Part shown: one piece after another, positions 1 to 8,579 of the stretch | Position numbering within the stretch: the stretch's first letter is position 1 | How the letters are laid out: each line of letters opens with the position of its first letter | Assembly (NCBI RefSeq): GCF_000341345.1 | Contig: NC_020302.1 | Coordinates: 2,646,075-2,710,074 of the forward strand | Direction: 5' to 3' | Source: Corynebacterium halotolerans YIM 70093 = DSM 44683 | GTDB lineage: Bacteria; Actinomycetota; Actinomycetes; Mycobacteriales; Mycobacteriaceae | DNA length: 64,000 bases | The notes under the pieces: model-generated | Told to the model about the DNA's origin: nothing | The model's database searches: none | Seen by the model: only the letters and a program-made list of their open reading frames with translations | Made by a program: the position numbers and the translations under genes

Positions 1-872
1 AGCGGCGTACGCAGCTCGTGGGAGGCGTCGCCGACGAAGCGGCGCATCTGCTCCTCCTTGCTCCGCGCGGACTCGACGGACTCCTGCAGGCGGGCTAGCA
101 TCGTGTTGAGCGCGTAGGCCAGCTGGCCGACCTCGGTCTCGCGGGGCCACTGGGGCACACGCCGGTCGAGATCACCGGCGGCGATGGCGCCGGCGGTGCG
201 CTCCACCTCGCGCAGCGGCTGCATGGCCCGGCGGATGAAGAAGTAGCCCAGCAGTCCCATGACCAGCAGCACCAGCGCACTGATCGTCAGTTGCACCAGG
301 GCGAGGCGGTAGAGCAGGTTCTGTTCGCGGTCGAGCTCCTTGGCGACGACCGTCGTCACTCCGTCCTCGGCCTCGGCGATGACGCGCCACTCGGTGGTCT
401 TGCCCGAACCGGGCACCGACCCGACGGTCTGCGGCGGGCCGCCGATGACCACCTCGCTGAGATTCGGCGGACCGTTACGGTCATTGAAGATGATGGTGGA
501 GCCGTCCTCGTAGATCTTGATCACGCTGTAATCGGACGGCGGCCGCGCGGACGGGTTGGCCCGGAAGATCGCGGAGCTGCTGGCCCAGCCGTCGAGGGAG
601 GCGACGAGATCGTCGTCCACGCGGGAGTAGACGACCTCCTTCATGATCGAGGACACCGCCACCGAACTGGCCGCCAGCCCCAGCCCGGAGACCGCCACGA
701 TGATCACGACCAGCCAGGTGCGCAGCGGCATCGACCGTATCGTGGAGACCGGGGACGCGGTGCGGCGCCGTTTCCCGTTGCTTGCCGACGCCGAGCCCAT
801 CTGGTCGTCGAGCGTCCGGCCCCGGTAGGGGTTGGGGACACCCGACGGGATGGTGGTCGCCTGATCAGCCAT
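1..872 (-). CDS. phoS: Sensor histidine kinase PhoS (N-terminal part, cut by window edge)
   Basis: Membrane sensor kinase of a two-component system. The visible 290 residues show a cytoplasmic basic N-terminus, a first membrane helix at about residues 51-75, an extracytoplasmic sensor region (about 80-185), a second membrane helix (about 190-213), a HAMP linker, and the H-box with FVGDASHELRTPL, whose phospho-accepting His is residue 285. The ATP-binding half lies beyond position 1. It starts 15 nt after the stop of the response regulator gene, so the two are one operon. Assignment as the phosphate-starvation kinase PhoS rests on C. glutamicum-like gene order (phoRS next to pqo, ddh and thrE) and is inference; kinase identity itself is clear. 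Confidence 0.82.
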   Translation of the reverse strand, partial: MADQATTIPSGVPNPYRGRTLDDQMGSASASNGKRRRTASPVSTIRSMPLRTWLVVIIVAVSGLGLAASSVAVSSIMKEVVYSRVDDDLVASLDGWASSSAIFRANPSARPPSDYSVIKIYEDGSTIIFNDRNGPPNLSEVVIGGPPQTVGSVPGSGKTTEWRVIAEAEDGVTTVVAKELDREQNLLYRLALVQLTISALVLLVMGLLGYFFIRRAMQPLREVERTAGAIAAGDLDRRVPQWPRETEVGQLAYALNTMLARLQESVESARSKEEQMRRFVGDASHELRTP

Positions 873-887
873 GGAACGCCTGGCCAC

Positions 888-1613
888 TTACTGGCGTGGG
901 GTGCGCAGCACGTAGCCGACGCCGCGGACGGTGTGGATGAGCGGGGTGTCGCCGGTGTCGATCTTGCGCCGGAGGTAGGAGATGTAGGACTCGACGACAT
1001 TGCCGTCGCCGCCGAAGTCGTAGTGCCAGACGTTGTCGAGGATCTTCGACTTCGACAGCACCACCTCGGAGTTGAGCATGAGATAGCGCAGGAGATTGAA
1101 CTCGGTCGGCGAGAGCTCGACGATCTTGCCCGACTTGGTGACCTCGTGGGTGTCGTCGTTGAGGGTGAGATCCGCGTAGGTGATCGTGGCGTCCTCGGAG
1201 GACTCCTCCACCGTGTGACCGCGGCGCAGAATGACCCGCAGCCGGGTGATGACCTCCTCCAGGGAGAAGGGTTTGGTGACGTAGTCGTCCGCACCGATGG
1301 TCAGCCCGTGGATGCGGTGCTCCACGGCGTCCTTGGCGGTCAGGTACAGCACGGGGCCGTCGAGCCCCTCACCACGCAGCTTGGCGAGGAGCTCGAAGCC
1401 GTCCATCCCCGGCATCATGACATCGAGGATGTAGGCGTCGGGGTTGAACTCGCGCGCCAGGCGGAGAGCTTCGGTTCCCGAGCTGGCGGTGCGCACTTCG
1501 AAGCCCTGGAATTTCAGGCTCACGGTGAGCAGCTCGACGATGTTGGGCTCATCGTCGACGACCAGGACCTTCACCGCCGCCTGGGGAGACTGGGTGTCGT
1601 TCATGTCTTCCAT
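888..1613 (-). CDS. phoR: OmpR/PhoB-family response regulator PhoR
   Basis: DNA-binding response regulator of 241 aa, partner of the kinase just downstream. The receiver domain (about residues 15-130) has the acidic pair at D20/D21, the phospho-acceptor D64 in YILDVMMPG, T92 and the conserved K114 in VTKPF. The winged-helix output domain (about 140-240) ends with VRGVGYVLR, typical of the OmpR/PhoB family. A second in-frame ATG lies at 1604, so the start is uncertain by three codons. In corynebacteria PhoR activates phosphate-scavenging genes on phosphate limitation; the phoX gene at 51,658 would be a natural target, but no PhoR box was recognised. Specific PhoR identity is by synteny. Confidence 0.85.
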   Translation of the reverse strand: MEDMNDTQSPQAAVKVLVVDDEPNIVELLTVSLKFQGFEVRTASSGTEALRLAREFNPDAYILDVMMPGMDGFELLAKLRGEGLDGPVLYLTAKDAVEHRIHGLTIGADDYVTKPFSLEEVITRLRVILRRGHTVEESSEDATITYADLTLNDDTHEVTKSGKIVELSPTEFNLLRYLMLNSEVVLSKSKILDNVWHYDFGGDGNVVESYISYLRRKIDTGDTPLIHTVRGVGYVLRTPRQ

Positions 1614-1648
1614 TGTCCATCACTTTCTACGTCGCTCCCAAGAGTCAA

Positions 1649-1669
1649 CCCCACCGCACTGCGGTGGGG
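1649..1669. promoter_or_regulatory. Perfect inverted repeat between merR-like gene and phoR
   Basis: CCCCACCGCA / TGCGGTGGGG, 10-bp arms around a single central base, 36 nt upstream of the phoR start and downstream of the MerR gene. No T-run follows on either strand, so it may be a weak terminator of the upstream gene or an operator in the phoR leader. Confidence 0.45.
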
Positions 1670-1781
1670 CTGAATGAGTTCTGGGCGTTTACTGTGAGGG
1701 TGTCACTGCTCTGCCGTTGATTCGCTCCAGGAAAAACGTAGATGGTCAGGATGGCCTACCGCGGCATGCTCCCCGGAGAGC

Positions 1782-2555
1782 TCACCCCCACTGCACGTCC
1801 GCCAGATCCACGCCCTCCTTCTCGGCTTCGGCCTCGACCAGGCTCAGCAGGTACGCCGCGTGGCCGCGGTAGGCGGCGTTGAATCGCTCGTCGGCCACGT
1901 ACATCCGCGCCAGCAGCACCTGCCTGGACCTGGACACCTCGTACCACTGGTCAATGCTCGCCAGGTGCCGGGCCACCAGCGCCGAGGCCTCGTCGGAGCC
2001 GGGCTCCACGTCGCGGGTGGCGGCGTCGGCGAGCGCGTCGACGAAGGCGTCCTGCTCCTCCTTGACGCGGATCCAGTCCTCCTTCGTCATCTTCGCCTGC
2101 CGGGCCTGGGACTGCTCCCACTCGGGGGTGCCACCCCAGCGCTGCTCGGCCTCGTCCTGGTACTCGGGCTTCCAGTCGCCGCCGAAGAGCTCGATCTTCT
2201 CCTCGGTGGTCATCTTCTCGTCATTCATCTCGTCCTCCTGCAGGATTTCGTCGACTGCCCGGACCATCCGGTGCAGGTGACCGATTCTCTCCACCAGGAT
2301 GTCGCGCTGGCGGCGCAGCCGCTCCTCCGCCGTCGCCGGTTCGGCGAGCAGGGCGCCGATCTCTTTCAGCGGTACCCCGGCCTCGCGGTAGACGAGGATC
2401 TGGAGCGCGGTGTCCAGGTCATCGTCCGTGTAGAGGCGGTGGTCCGCCCACGTGCGCCAGCTGGGCACCAGCAGCCCGATGGCGTCCCAGTGCCGCAGCG
2501 TGCGGGTGGTCACGTGGAGGATGTCGGCGGCCTCGCCGATGGTGTGGTCGGTCAC
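1782..2555 (-). CDS. MerR-family regulator with TipAS-like domain
   Basis: Transcription regulator of 257 aa with a GTG start. Residues 1-70 form the MerR winged helix-turn-helix (TIGEAADILHVTTRTLRHWD, then a wing with HRLYTDDDLD). A coiled-coil dimerisation helix follows at about 75-112. Residues about 125-257 resemble the TipAS/thiopeptide-binding type of effector domain, acidic and Trp-rich (FGGDWKPEYQDEAEQRW). Such regulators usually activate multidrug or stress genes and bind their own promoter; a 7-bp palindrome sits 16 bp upstream of the start. The ligand is unknown. No target gene is adjacent in the same operon. Confidence 0.85.
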   Translation of the reverse strand: MTDHTIGEAADILHVTTRTLRHWDAIGLLVPSWRTWADHRLYTDDDLDTALQILVYREAGVPLKEIGALLAEPATAEERLRRQRDILVERIGHLHRMVRAVDEILQEDEMNDEKMTTEEKIELFGGDWKPEYQDEAEQRWGGTPEWEQSQARQAKMTKEDWIRVKEEQDAFVDALADAATRDVEPGSDEASALVARHLASIDQWYEVSRSRQVLLARMYVADERFNAAYRGHAAYLLSLVEAEAEKEGVDLADVQWG

Positions 2556-2570
2556 GGCACCAGTGTCCTG

Positions 2571-2587
2571 CTTGACGTCGCGTCAAG
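2571..2587. promoter_or_regulatory. Palindromic operator upstream of the MerR-family gene
   Basis: CTTGACG-TCG-CGTCAAG is a perfect dyad just upstream of the GTG start. MerR-type regulators bind dyads in their own promoter, so autoregulation is the simplest reading; one arm also contains a TTGACG -35-like hexamer. Confidence 0.55.
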
Positions 2588-2610
2588 CGCAAGGGACGAA
2601 TGACAGGGCA

Positions 2611-3717
2611 TCAGCTGTTGCGCCCGCGCGCCGCCACGGTCCAGTGGTCCACGATCTCTCCCCCGTCGGTCACGGTGACCTCGTCGACGAGGTTGAGCAC
2701 CGGGCAGACGTGGTTGGGCACCACCTCGAGCAGCTCCCCGCGCTGCGGCAGCGGCTCGCCCGCCGGCCAGGCGACGGTGGCGTGGTGCTCGGACAGCGCG
2801 GTGACGCGGGCGCCGGGCGCTCCCGGGACGCGGGCGAAGCCGGTCGCCCAGGCGGGCCGGTCCGAGCCGAGGATCTTGGAGCCGGCGTCGAGGATCACCT
2901 GGCCCAGGTCCTCCCGGCGCGAGACGACCGTCGCGGCCACGGTCAGGGCGATGTCATCCCAGCCGCAGCGGCCGAGTTCGAGCTGCTGGGCGTCGTTGAA
3001 GACGTACACGCCGGGCCGGATCTCGGTGGTGGCGCCGGGAGTGGTCAACGTCGCCGAGGGCGTCGAGCCGCCGGACAGTTCCAGACCGGCGACCGCGAAG
3101 CCGGACTCGGCCAGCAGGTCGCGCGCGGCAGTCAGGCAGTCGTGTTCGTCCGCGGCGGCCTCGGCGACCCCGTCCGGGGTGTAGCTGTGGCCGGGGAAGG
3201 TGAACAGCCCCGCCAGGCGACGCCCGGTTCCCGCCACCACGCGGGCGATCTCGCCGACGCCATCGACCCGCGCACCGGAGCGGTGGTGCCCGGAATCCAG
3301 TTCGATCATCAGCTCCAGGCCGTCGAAGTCGGGTCCGCCCCATCGGGCGGCCGCCTCCGGGGAGTCGACGCCGACGCGCAGCCGCACGCCCGCCTCGAGC
3401 AGGGCGCGGATCCGCCCGCCCTTGGCCGGGGTCGGCCAGACGGGATAGGCGATGAACAGGTCCGTGCAGCCCACCGCGGCGAAGACCTCGGCCTCCCCGA
3501 TGGTGGCCACCGTCAATCCCGCCGCCTCCCGGGCCAATTGAGCGCGGGCGATCTCGGGAATCTTGTGGGTCTTGACGTGCGGGCGCAGCCGCAGCCCCCG
3601 GGCCGCGGCGAACTCGGCCATCCCCGCGAGGTTACGGTCGAGGACGGAGCGGTCGATGAGCACCGCCGGGGTATCGGGCGGGTGCGGCAGGTCGGCCAAA
3701 CGGGTCGGGCGGGTCAT
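2611..3717 (-). CDS. PLP-dependent D-threonine aldolase / D-serine dehydratase-like enzyme
   Basis: Fold-type III (alanine-racemase N-terminal fold) enzyme of 368 aa. K49 in RPHVKTHK is the expected PLP Schiff-base lysine; SGGSTPS and RPGVYVFND contribute to cofactor phosphate binding. Near the C-terminus PNHVCPVLN supplies H336 and C338, which match the metal-binding His/Cys pair of eukaryotic-type D-serine dehydratases and low-specificity D-threonine aldolases. It probably cleaves or deaminates a beta-hydroxy D-amino acid; the exact substrate cannot be read from sequence. It ends upstream of the merR promoter on the same strand and lies downstream of pqo (28-bp gap), so it may be cotranscribed with pqo. 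Confidence 0.82.
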   Translation of the reverse strand: MTRPTRLADLPHPPDTPAVLIDRSVLDRNLAGMAEFAAARGLRLRPHVKTHKIPEIARAQLAREAAGLTVATIGEAEVFAAVGCTDLFIAYPVWPTPAKGGRIRALLEAGVRLRVGVDSPEAAARWGGPDFDGLELMIELDSGHHRSGARVDGVGEIARVVAGTGRRLAGLFTFPGHSYTPDGVAEAAADEHDCLTAARDLLAESGFAVAGLELSGGSTPSATLTTPGATTEIRPGVYVFNDAQQLELGRCGWDDIALTVAATVVSRREDLGQVILDAGSKILGSDRPAWATGFARVPGAPGARVTALSEHHATVAWPAGEPLPQRGELLEVVPNHVCPVLNLVDEVTVTDGGEIVDHWTVAARGRNS

Positions 3718-3744
3718 GCCGCCCAGACTAACCGGCCCGCACCT

Positions 3745-5481
3745 CTACGGCTTCGGGATGTTGCGCAGGTTGGAGCGCGCCAGGTTCACCATGCGGCCCA
3801 CGCCGCCGCCGAAGATGGTGCGGGTGGTCGCCTTCGAGAACCCGAGCAGCATGTCCCACGTGATGTTCGGCGGGATGGACAGCGCATTGGGGTCGGTCAC
3901 GACGTCGACGAGCACCGGCCCGTCGTGCGCCAGCGCCTCGGCGATGCCGGAGCGCACCTTCTTCGGGTTCTCGATGCGCACGGTCCTGATGCCCATGCCC
4001 TCGGCGATGGCCGCGAAATTGACATGCTCGTGGTCGGTCCCGAACTCCGGCATGCCCCCGACGAGCATCTCCAGCTTGACCATGCCGAGTGAGGAGTTGT
4101 TGAACACGACCGTCTTGACCGGCAGGTCGTGCAGCCTGACGGTCAGCAGCTCACCGAGCAGCATCGACAGCCCGCCGTCGCCGGAGAACGAGATGACCTG
4201 GCGCCCACGGTCGGCGGCCTGCGCGCCGATGGCCTGCGGCAGGGCGTTGGCCATGGAGCCGTGGCGGAAGGAGCCGAGCTCCTCGCGACGCCCGTTCGGG
4301 GTGATGTAGCGCGCCGCCCACACGTTGCACATGCCGGTGTCGACGGTGAATACGGCGTCGTCGGCGGCGAGCTCGTCGATGACGGCGGCGACGTACTCGG
4401 GGTGGATGGGCGTGTGCTTCTCGACGCCTGTGGTGTAGGCCTCCACGACCCCCTCCAGCGCCTCCGCGTGGTTGCGCAGCTGACGGTCGAGGAAGGAGCG
4501 GTCCGTCTTCTCCTCGACGTGCGGGAGAATGTTCTCGATGACCGCGGCCACGTCACCGACCACCGGGTGGTGGATGGTGGTGCGGCGGCCGATGTGGGAG
4601 GCGTCGATGTCAACCTGTGCGACGTTGCCGGCGGGCAGGAAGTCCGTGTACGGGAAGTCGGTGCCCAGCAGGATCAGCAGGTCGGCGTCGAACATCGCGT
4701 CACGGCAGGCACCGTAGCCGAGCAGGCCGGACATGCCGACGTCGAAGGGGTTGTCGTACTGGATGTGCATCTTGCCGCCGAAGGCGTGGCCGATGGGCGA
4801 CTTGATCTTCTCGGCCAGGGCGAGGACCTGACCGCGGGCGTTCTTCACGCCTTCCCCGCAGAACAGGGTGACCGAGTCGGCGTCGTTGATCGCGGCCACC
4901 AGCGCGGCCGCCTCGGCCGGATCCGGGAAGGTGATGGGGGATCCGGTGGCGATGACGGAGTCGGTGAAGGTGTCGTCGGTGGCCTCGTGCTCGGCGATGT
5001 CGCCCGGCAGCACCAGGACGGAGACGCCCTTGCCCGCGACGGTGGACTGGATGGCGTGGTGGAGGATCCTCCCGCCCTGGTCGGTGGAGTTGACCATCTC
5101 GCAGTAGGCGGAGCATTCGTTGAACAGCAGCTCCGGGTGGGTCTCCTGGAAGTAGGTGGAGCCGATCTGCAGCGAGGGGATGTGGGAGGCGATGGCCAGC
5201 ACCTTCGCCCCGTTGCGGTGGGCGTCGTAGAGGCCCTGGACGAAGTGGGTGTTGCCCGGCCCGCAGGACCCGGCGCACACGGCCAGTTTGCCGGTCATCA
5301 GGGACTCGGCGCCGGCGGCGAAGGCGGCGGCCTCCTCGTTGCGGACGTGCACCCACTCGATGGAGGAGTCGCGCAGGGCGTCCACGACGGGGTTGAGGCT
5401 GTCGCCGACGATGCCGTAGATGCGTTCCACGCCCTGGGCCTCCAGGGTGGCGATGAGTTGTGCGGCGTAGGTCCGGGGCAT
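3745..5481 (-). CDS. pqo: Pyruvate:quinone oxidoreductase (pyruvate dehydrogenase, quinone)
   Basis: ThDP/FAD peripheral membrane enzyme that converts pyruvate to acetate and CO2 and passes electrons to menaquinone. The chosen ATG at 5481 follows a clear AGGAG site and gives 578 aa, close to the C. glutamicum enzyme. The N-terminal ThDP domain carries the activating glutamate in RNEEAAAF (E49/E50), the central FAD domain is intact, and the C-terminal ThDP domain has FSGDGGLSML. The last 30 residues (GFSKATTRTIFGGGVGRMVN) resemble the amphipathic membrane-binding tail of PoxB. The same frame stays open further upstream, but that stretch lacks homology and overlaps the divergent MFS promoter. 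Also called poxB. Confidence 0.95.
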   Translation of the reverse strand: MPRTYAAQLIATLEAQGVERIYGIVGDSLNPVVDALRDSSIEWVHVRNEEAAAFAAGAESLMTGKLAVCAGSCGPGNTHFVQGLYDAHRNGAKVLAIASHIPSLQIGSTYFQETHPELLFNECSAYCEMVNSTDQGGRILHHAIQSTVAGKGVSVLVLPGDIAEHEATDDTFTDSVIATGSPITFPDPAEAAALVAAINDADSVTLFCGEGVKNARGQVLALAEKIKSPIGHAFGGKMHIQYDNPFDVGMSGLLGYGACRDAMFDADLLILLGTDFPYTDFLPAGNVAQVDIDASHIGRRTTIHHPVVGDVAAVIENILPHVEEKTDRSFLDRQLRNHAEALEGVVEAYTTGVEKHTPIHPEYVAAVIDELAADDAVFTVDTGMCNVWAARYITPNGRREELGSFRHGSMANALPQAIGAQAADRGRQVISFSGDGGLSMLLGELLTVRLHDLPVKTVVFNNSSLGMVKLEMLVGGMPEFGTDHEHVNFAAIAEGMGIRTVRIENPKKVRSGIAEALAHDGPVLVDVVTDPNALSIPPNITWDMLLGFSKATTRTIFGGGVGRMVNLARSNLRNIPKP

Positions 5482-5631
5482 GGTTTCCACTCCTGTCGAG
5501 ATGCTCGGGTGAGTGTCGGTGAGCGGCACCGACGGCGTCGATGTGCTGCCCCCGACCCTACGCATGATTCCTCCCCCACAGCGCCGGTCGCGGGGCGTCG
5601 GCGCGCGCCCCGGCGCGGGTGAAACCGCCGG

Positions 5632-5637
5632 TACAGT
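5632..5637 (+). promoter_or_regulatory. -10 box of a leaderless promoter (MFS gene at 5645)
   Basis: TACAGT followed by exactly 7 nt and then the GTG start codon, so transcription would begin at or next to the start codon. Confidence 0.6.
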
Positions 5638-5644
5638 GTGGCGG

Positions 5645-7129
5645 GTGAACGACCGCGCGCACCTCGACGACGTCGACTCCACCCCGGCCCGGCGGTGGAG
5701 TTTCCTCGTCATCATCTCCCTGGGCCTGTTGATGATCGGCGTGGACAATTCGATCCTCTACACCGCCCTGCCCGAGCTGCGCGTCCAGCTCGGGACCACC
5801 GCGCTGCAGGGGCTGTGGATCATCAACGCCTACCCGTTGATGATGGCGGGCCTGCTCCTGGGCACCGGCACCCTCGGCGACCGGATCGGGCACCGTCTGA
5901 TGTTCCTCATCGGCCTGTCGGTCTTCGGCGTGGCGTCGCTGGCCGCCGCCTTCGCGCCCACCGCGTGGTTCCTCGTCGCCGCCCGCGCCCTGCTCGGGGT
6001 CGGGGCCGCGACGATGATGCCGGCGACCCTCGCGCTGATCCGCATCACCTTCTCCGATGAGCGGGAACGCAACACCGCCATCGGGGTGTGGGGCTCGATC
6101 GCCGTGATCGGCGCGGCCGCCGGCCCCGTACTCGGCGGGCTGCTGCTGGAGCACTTCTGGTGGGGCTCGGTCTTCCTCATCAACGTGCCGGTGGTCGTCC
6201 TCACCCTGCTGGGCACGGTGGTGGTCGCCCCGGCGAATATACCGAACCCGGACAAGCGCTGGGACGCCGTCTCCTCCCTCTACGCCCTGCTCACCCTGTC
6301 GGGGCTGGTGATGACGGTCAAGGAACTGACGAACCCGGCGCGCCAGCCCTGGCTGCTGGCCGGGGCGGCCGCCGTGTTCGCCCTCGGCGCGGTGGCCTTC
6401 ACCCGCCGTCAGCGCCGTCTGGACGACCCCCTGCTGGCCTTCGACGTCTTCCGCTCCCGCATCTTCACCGGCGGGGTACTCGCCGCCGGCGGGGCGATGT
6501 TCGCGGTGGCCGGCGTGGAGCTGATGACCACCCAGCGTTTCCAGCTCGTGGGCGGTTTCAGCCCGCTGGAGGCGGGCCTGCTCGTCGCGGCGGTGACGGC
6601 CTCGGCGTTCCCGATGTCGATTCTCGGCGGTGCCTTCCTGCACCGCATCGGGTTCACCCCGCTGATCTCCGGCGGTTTCGCGGCCGTGGCGACCGGGGTG
6701 GGGCTGGCGTGCTGGGCCGGGGGCCGGGACGACTTCGTCCCCTTCGTCGTGGGTCTGCTGTTCGTCGGCGCGGGGGCCGGGGCGATCATGTCGGTGTCCT
6801 CCACCGCGATCATGGGCTCGGCCCCGGTGCGCCGCGCCGGCATGGCCGCCGGGGTGGAGGAGGTCTCCTACGAGTTCGGCACGTTGCTGTCGGTGGCCAT
6901 CCTAGGCAGCCTGCTGCCGATGTTCTATCTCCTGCGGGCCCCGGCGTCGGCCCCCGCGGATCCCCTCGCCGGGCTCGCGCACCCGGTGCACGGTCCCGCG
7001 GCCGCGGCCGCCTACGACCAGGCCTACCTGGGTGTCCTCGCCATCATCGCCGTCTTCGCCGCGGTGCTGGCCGTGCTCACCGCGTGGTGCTTCCGCGGCA
7101 ACCCGAAGAGCGCCGACAGCGTGGGGTAG
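5645..7129 (+). CDS. MFS drug:H+ antiporter, DHA2 (14-TM) family
   Basis: Integral membrane efflux permease of 494 aa. The start was set at GTG 5645 because a TACAGT box lies 7 nt upstream; the open frame further upstream runs into the pqo promoter. Motif A-like GDRIGHRLMF follows TM2, motif C-like GAAAGPVLGGLL lies in TM5, and the hydrophobicity pattern supports about 14 membrane helices, as in the EmrB/QacA/SmvA group. Substrate unknown. It is divergent from pqo. A short hairpin (GAAGCG-GAA-CGCTTC, 7132-7146) directly after the stop codon may contribute to termination. Confidence 0.85.
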   Translation: MNDRAHLDDVDSTPARRWSFLVIISLGLLMIGVDNSILYTALPELRVQLGTTALQGLWIINAYPLMMAGLLLGTGTLGDRIGHRLMFLIGLSVFGVASLAAAFAPTAWFLVAARALLGVGAATMMPATLALIRITFSDERERNTAIGVWGSIAVIGAAAGPVLGGLLLEHFWWGSVFLINVPVVVLTLLGTVVVAPANIPNPDKRWDAVSSLYALLTLSGLVMTVKELTNPARQPWLLAGAAAVFALGAVAFTRRQRRLDDPLLAFDVFRSRIFTGGVLAAGGAMFAVAGVELMTTQRFQLVGGFSPLEAGLLVAAVTASAFPMSILGGAFLHRIGFTPLISGGFAAVATGVGLACWAGGRDDFVPFVVGLLFVGAGAGAIMSVSSTAIMGSAPVRRAGMAAGVEEVSYEFGTLLSVAILGSLLPMFYLLRAPASAPADPLAGLAHPVHGPAAAAAYDQAYLGVLAIIAVFAAVLAVLTAWCFRGNPKSADSVG

Positions 7130-7206
7130 TGAAGCGGAACGCTTCCCGACGCCCGTCCCCGGAGGGCAGCGGATTCCGACGCCGCGCGGAGGACGCGCCC
7201 GCGGTC

Positions 7207-7212
7207 TAGACT
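7207..7212 (+). promoter_or_regulatory. -10 box of a leaderless promoter (UMF1 gene at 7220)
   Basis: TAGACT followed by 7 nt and the ATG at 7220. Confidence 0.6.
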
Positions 7213-7219
7213 CCCGGCT

Positions 7220-8560
7220 ATGGCTCTCACGGCGATCCCCGACGGCCCCCGGCAGTCCCCCCGGCGCACGGACCGGGGCACGGTCACCGCCTGGGCGCTG
7301 TGGGACTGCGGCTCCGCGGCCTTCAACGCCGTGCTGGTGACCTTCATCTTCTCGGTCTATCTGACGGACTCCGTGGGCCCGGGCATCGACAGCCGCTTCA
7401 CCCCGACACAGTGGTACGGCTGGGCCATGGCCGCGGCCGGCGTGGCGATCGCCGTGATCACCCCGATCATGGGGCAGCGCAGCGACCTGCGGGGCACCCG
7501 GAAACGGGCCGTGGGCACCTGGACCTTCGTCACCGTCATGCTCATGGCGGCGCTGTTTTTCGTGCGCAATGACGATCAGCTGTTCTTCTGGCTCGGCCTG
7601 GCGATCATGGCCCTGGCGTCGATCACCTTCGAGTTCGCGGAGGTCAACTACTTCGCGCAGCTGCGGCAGGTCGCCACGGAGGACAACGTCGGCCGGGTCT
7701 CCGGTTTCGGCTGGGCCATGGGCTACTTCGGCGGCATCGTCGTCCTCCTGCTGTGCTACGTCGGTTTCGTCGCCGGCTCCGGGGACACCCGCGGACTGCT
7801 CGACCTGCCGGTCGACGGCGGCCTGAACATCCGGCTGGTGGCGGTCTTCGCCGCGGCCTGGTTCGCCGTCTCCGCCATCCCGCTGCTGCTCCGCGTCCCG
7901 GAGATCTCCCCCGCCGCTGACGCGGGCCACCGGCCGAGGGGTGTGATCGACCAGTACCGGGAGCTGTTCCGGGGCATCGGTGACCTGTGGCGGGAGGACC
8001 GCAACGCCCTCGGTTTCCTCGTCGCCTCGGCCGTCTTCCGTGACGGCCTGGCCGGGGTGTTCACCTTCGGCGCCGTCCTGGCCGTCACCGCCTACGGGTT
8101 GAGCTCCGGTGACGTCCTCATCTTCGGCATCGCCGCCAACATCGCCGCCGCCCTGGGCGCCGTCGTCGGTGGTTTCCTCGACGACCGCTTCGGCCCCAAG
8201 CCGGTCATCCTCGTCTGCCTGGTGCTCATGGTCGTCGACGCCGTCGTGCTGCTGTTCGTCGGCGGCCCGGCCGGGTTCTGGGTCTTCGGCCTGCTGCTGT
8301 GCCTGTTCGTGGGCCCGGCCCAGTCGGCGGCGCGGTCCTTCCTCTCCCGGGTGACTCCGCCGCACCGGGAGGGACAGGTGTTCGGCCTCTACGCCACCAC
8401 CGGGCGCGCGGTGTCCTGGCTCTCGCCGATCCTGTTCGGCGTGTTCGTCACCCTCTCCGGCGGCGAGGACCGGGGCGGCATCCTGGGCATCGGGCTGGTG
8501 CTGCTGGTCGGCGCGCTGCTGCTGTTCCCGGTGAAGGACCCCGCCGCGAAGCAGGGGTGA
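7220..8560 (+). CDS. MFS transporter, UMF1 / Atg22-like family
   Basis: Membrane protein of 446 aa with about 12 predicted helices. The N-terminal TAWALWDCGSAAFNAVLVTFIF and the SARSFLSRVTPPHREGQVFGLYATTGR segment in the C-terminal half are characteristic of the UMF1 (Atg22-related) branch of the MFS, whose bacterial members have no firmly assigned substrate; the eukaryotic Atg22 exports amino acids from the vacuole. A cytoplasmic loop after helix 6 (about residues 225-250) separates the two six-helix halves. The start is supported by a -10 box 7 nt upstream. It follows the DHA2 transporter gene by 90 bp but has its own promoter. Confidence 0.82.
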   Translation: MALTAIPDGPRQSPRRTDRGTVTAWALWDCGSAAFNAVLVTFIFSVYLTDSVGPGIDSRFTPTQWYGWAMAAAGVAIAVITPIMGQRSDLRGTRKRAVGTWTFVTVMLMAALFFVRNDDQLFFWLGLAIMALASITFEFAEVNYFAQLRQVATEDNVGRVSGFGWAMGYFGGIVVLLLCYVGFVAGSGDTRGLLDLPVDGGLNIRLVAVFAAAWFAVSAIPLLLRVPEISPAADAGHRPRGVIDQYRELFRGIGDLWREDRNALGFLVASAVFRDGLAGVFTFGAVLAVTAYGLSSGDVLIFGIAANIAAALGAVVGGFLDDRFGPKPVILVCLVLMVVDAVVLLFVGGPAGFWVFGLLLCLFVGPAQSAARSFLSRVTPPHREGQVFGLYATTGRAVSWLSPILFGVFVTLSGGEDRGGILGIGLVLLVGALLLFPVKDPAAKQG

Positions 8561-8579
8561 GGGGGCGGGCGGGCCCGGT

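Noticed and set aside
291..1673. 460-codon plus-strand frame across phoRS
   Set aside because: Antisense shadow of two well-defined genes, with no homology of its own.
4129..5622. 497-codon plus-strand frame
   Set aside because: Antisense shadow of pqo.
5482..5748. Longer N-terminus for pqo
   Set aside because: No homology, overlaps the divergent MFS gene, and a good ribosome site precedes ATG 5481.
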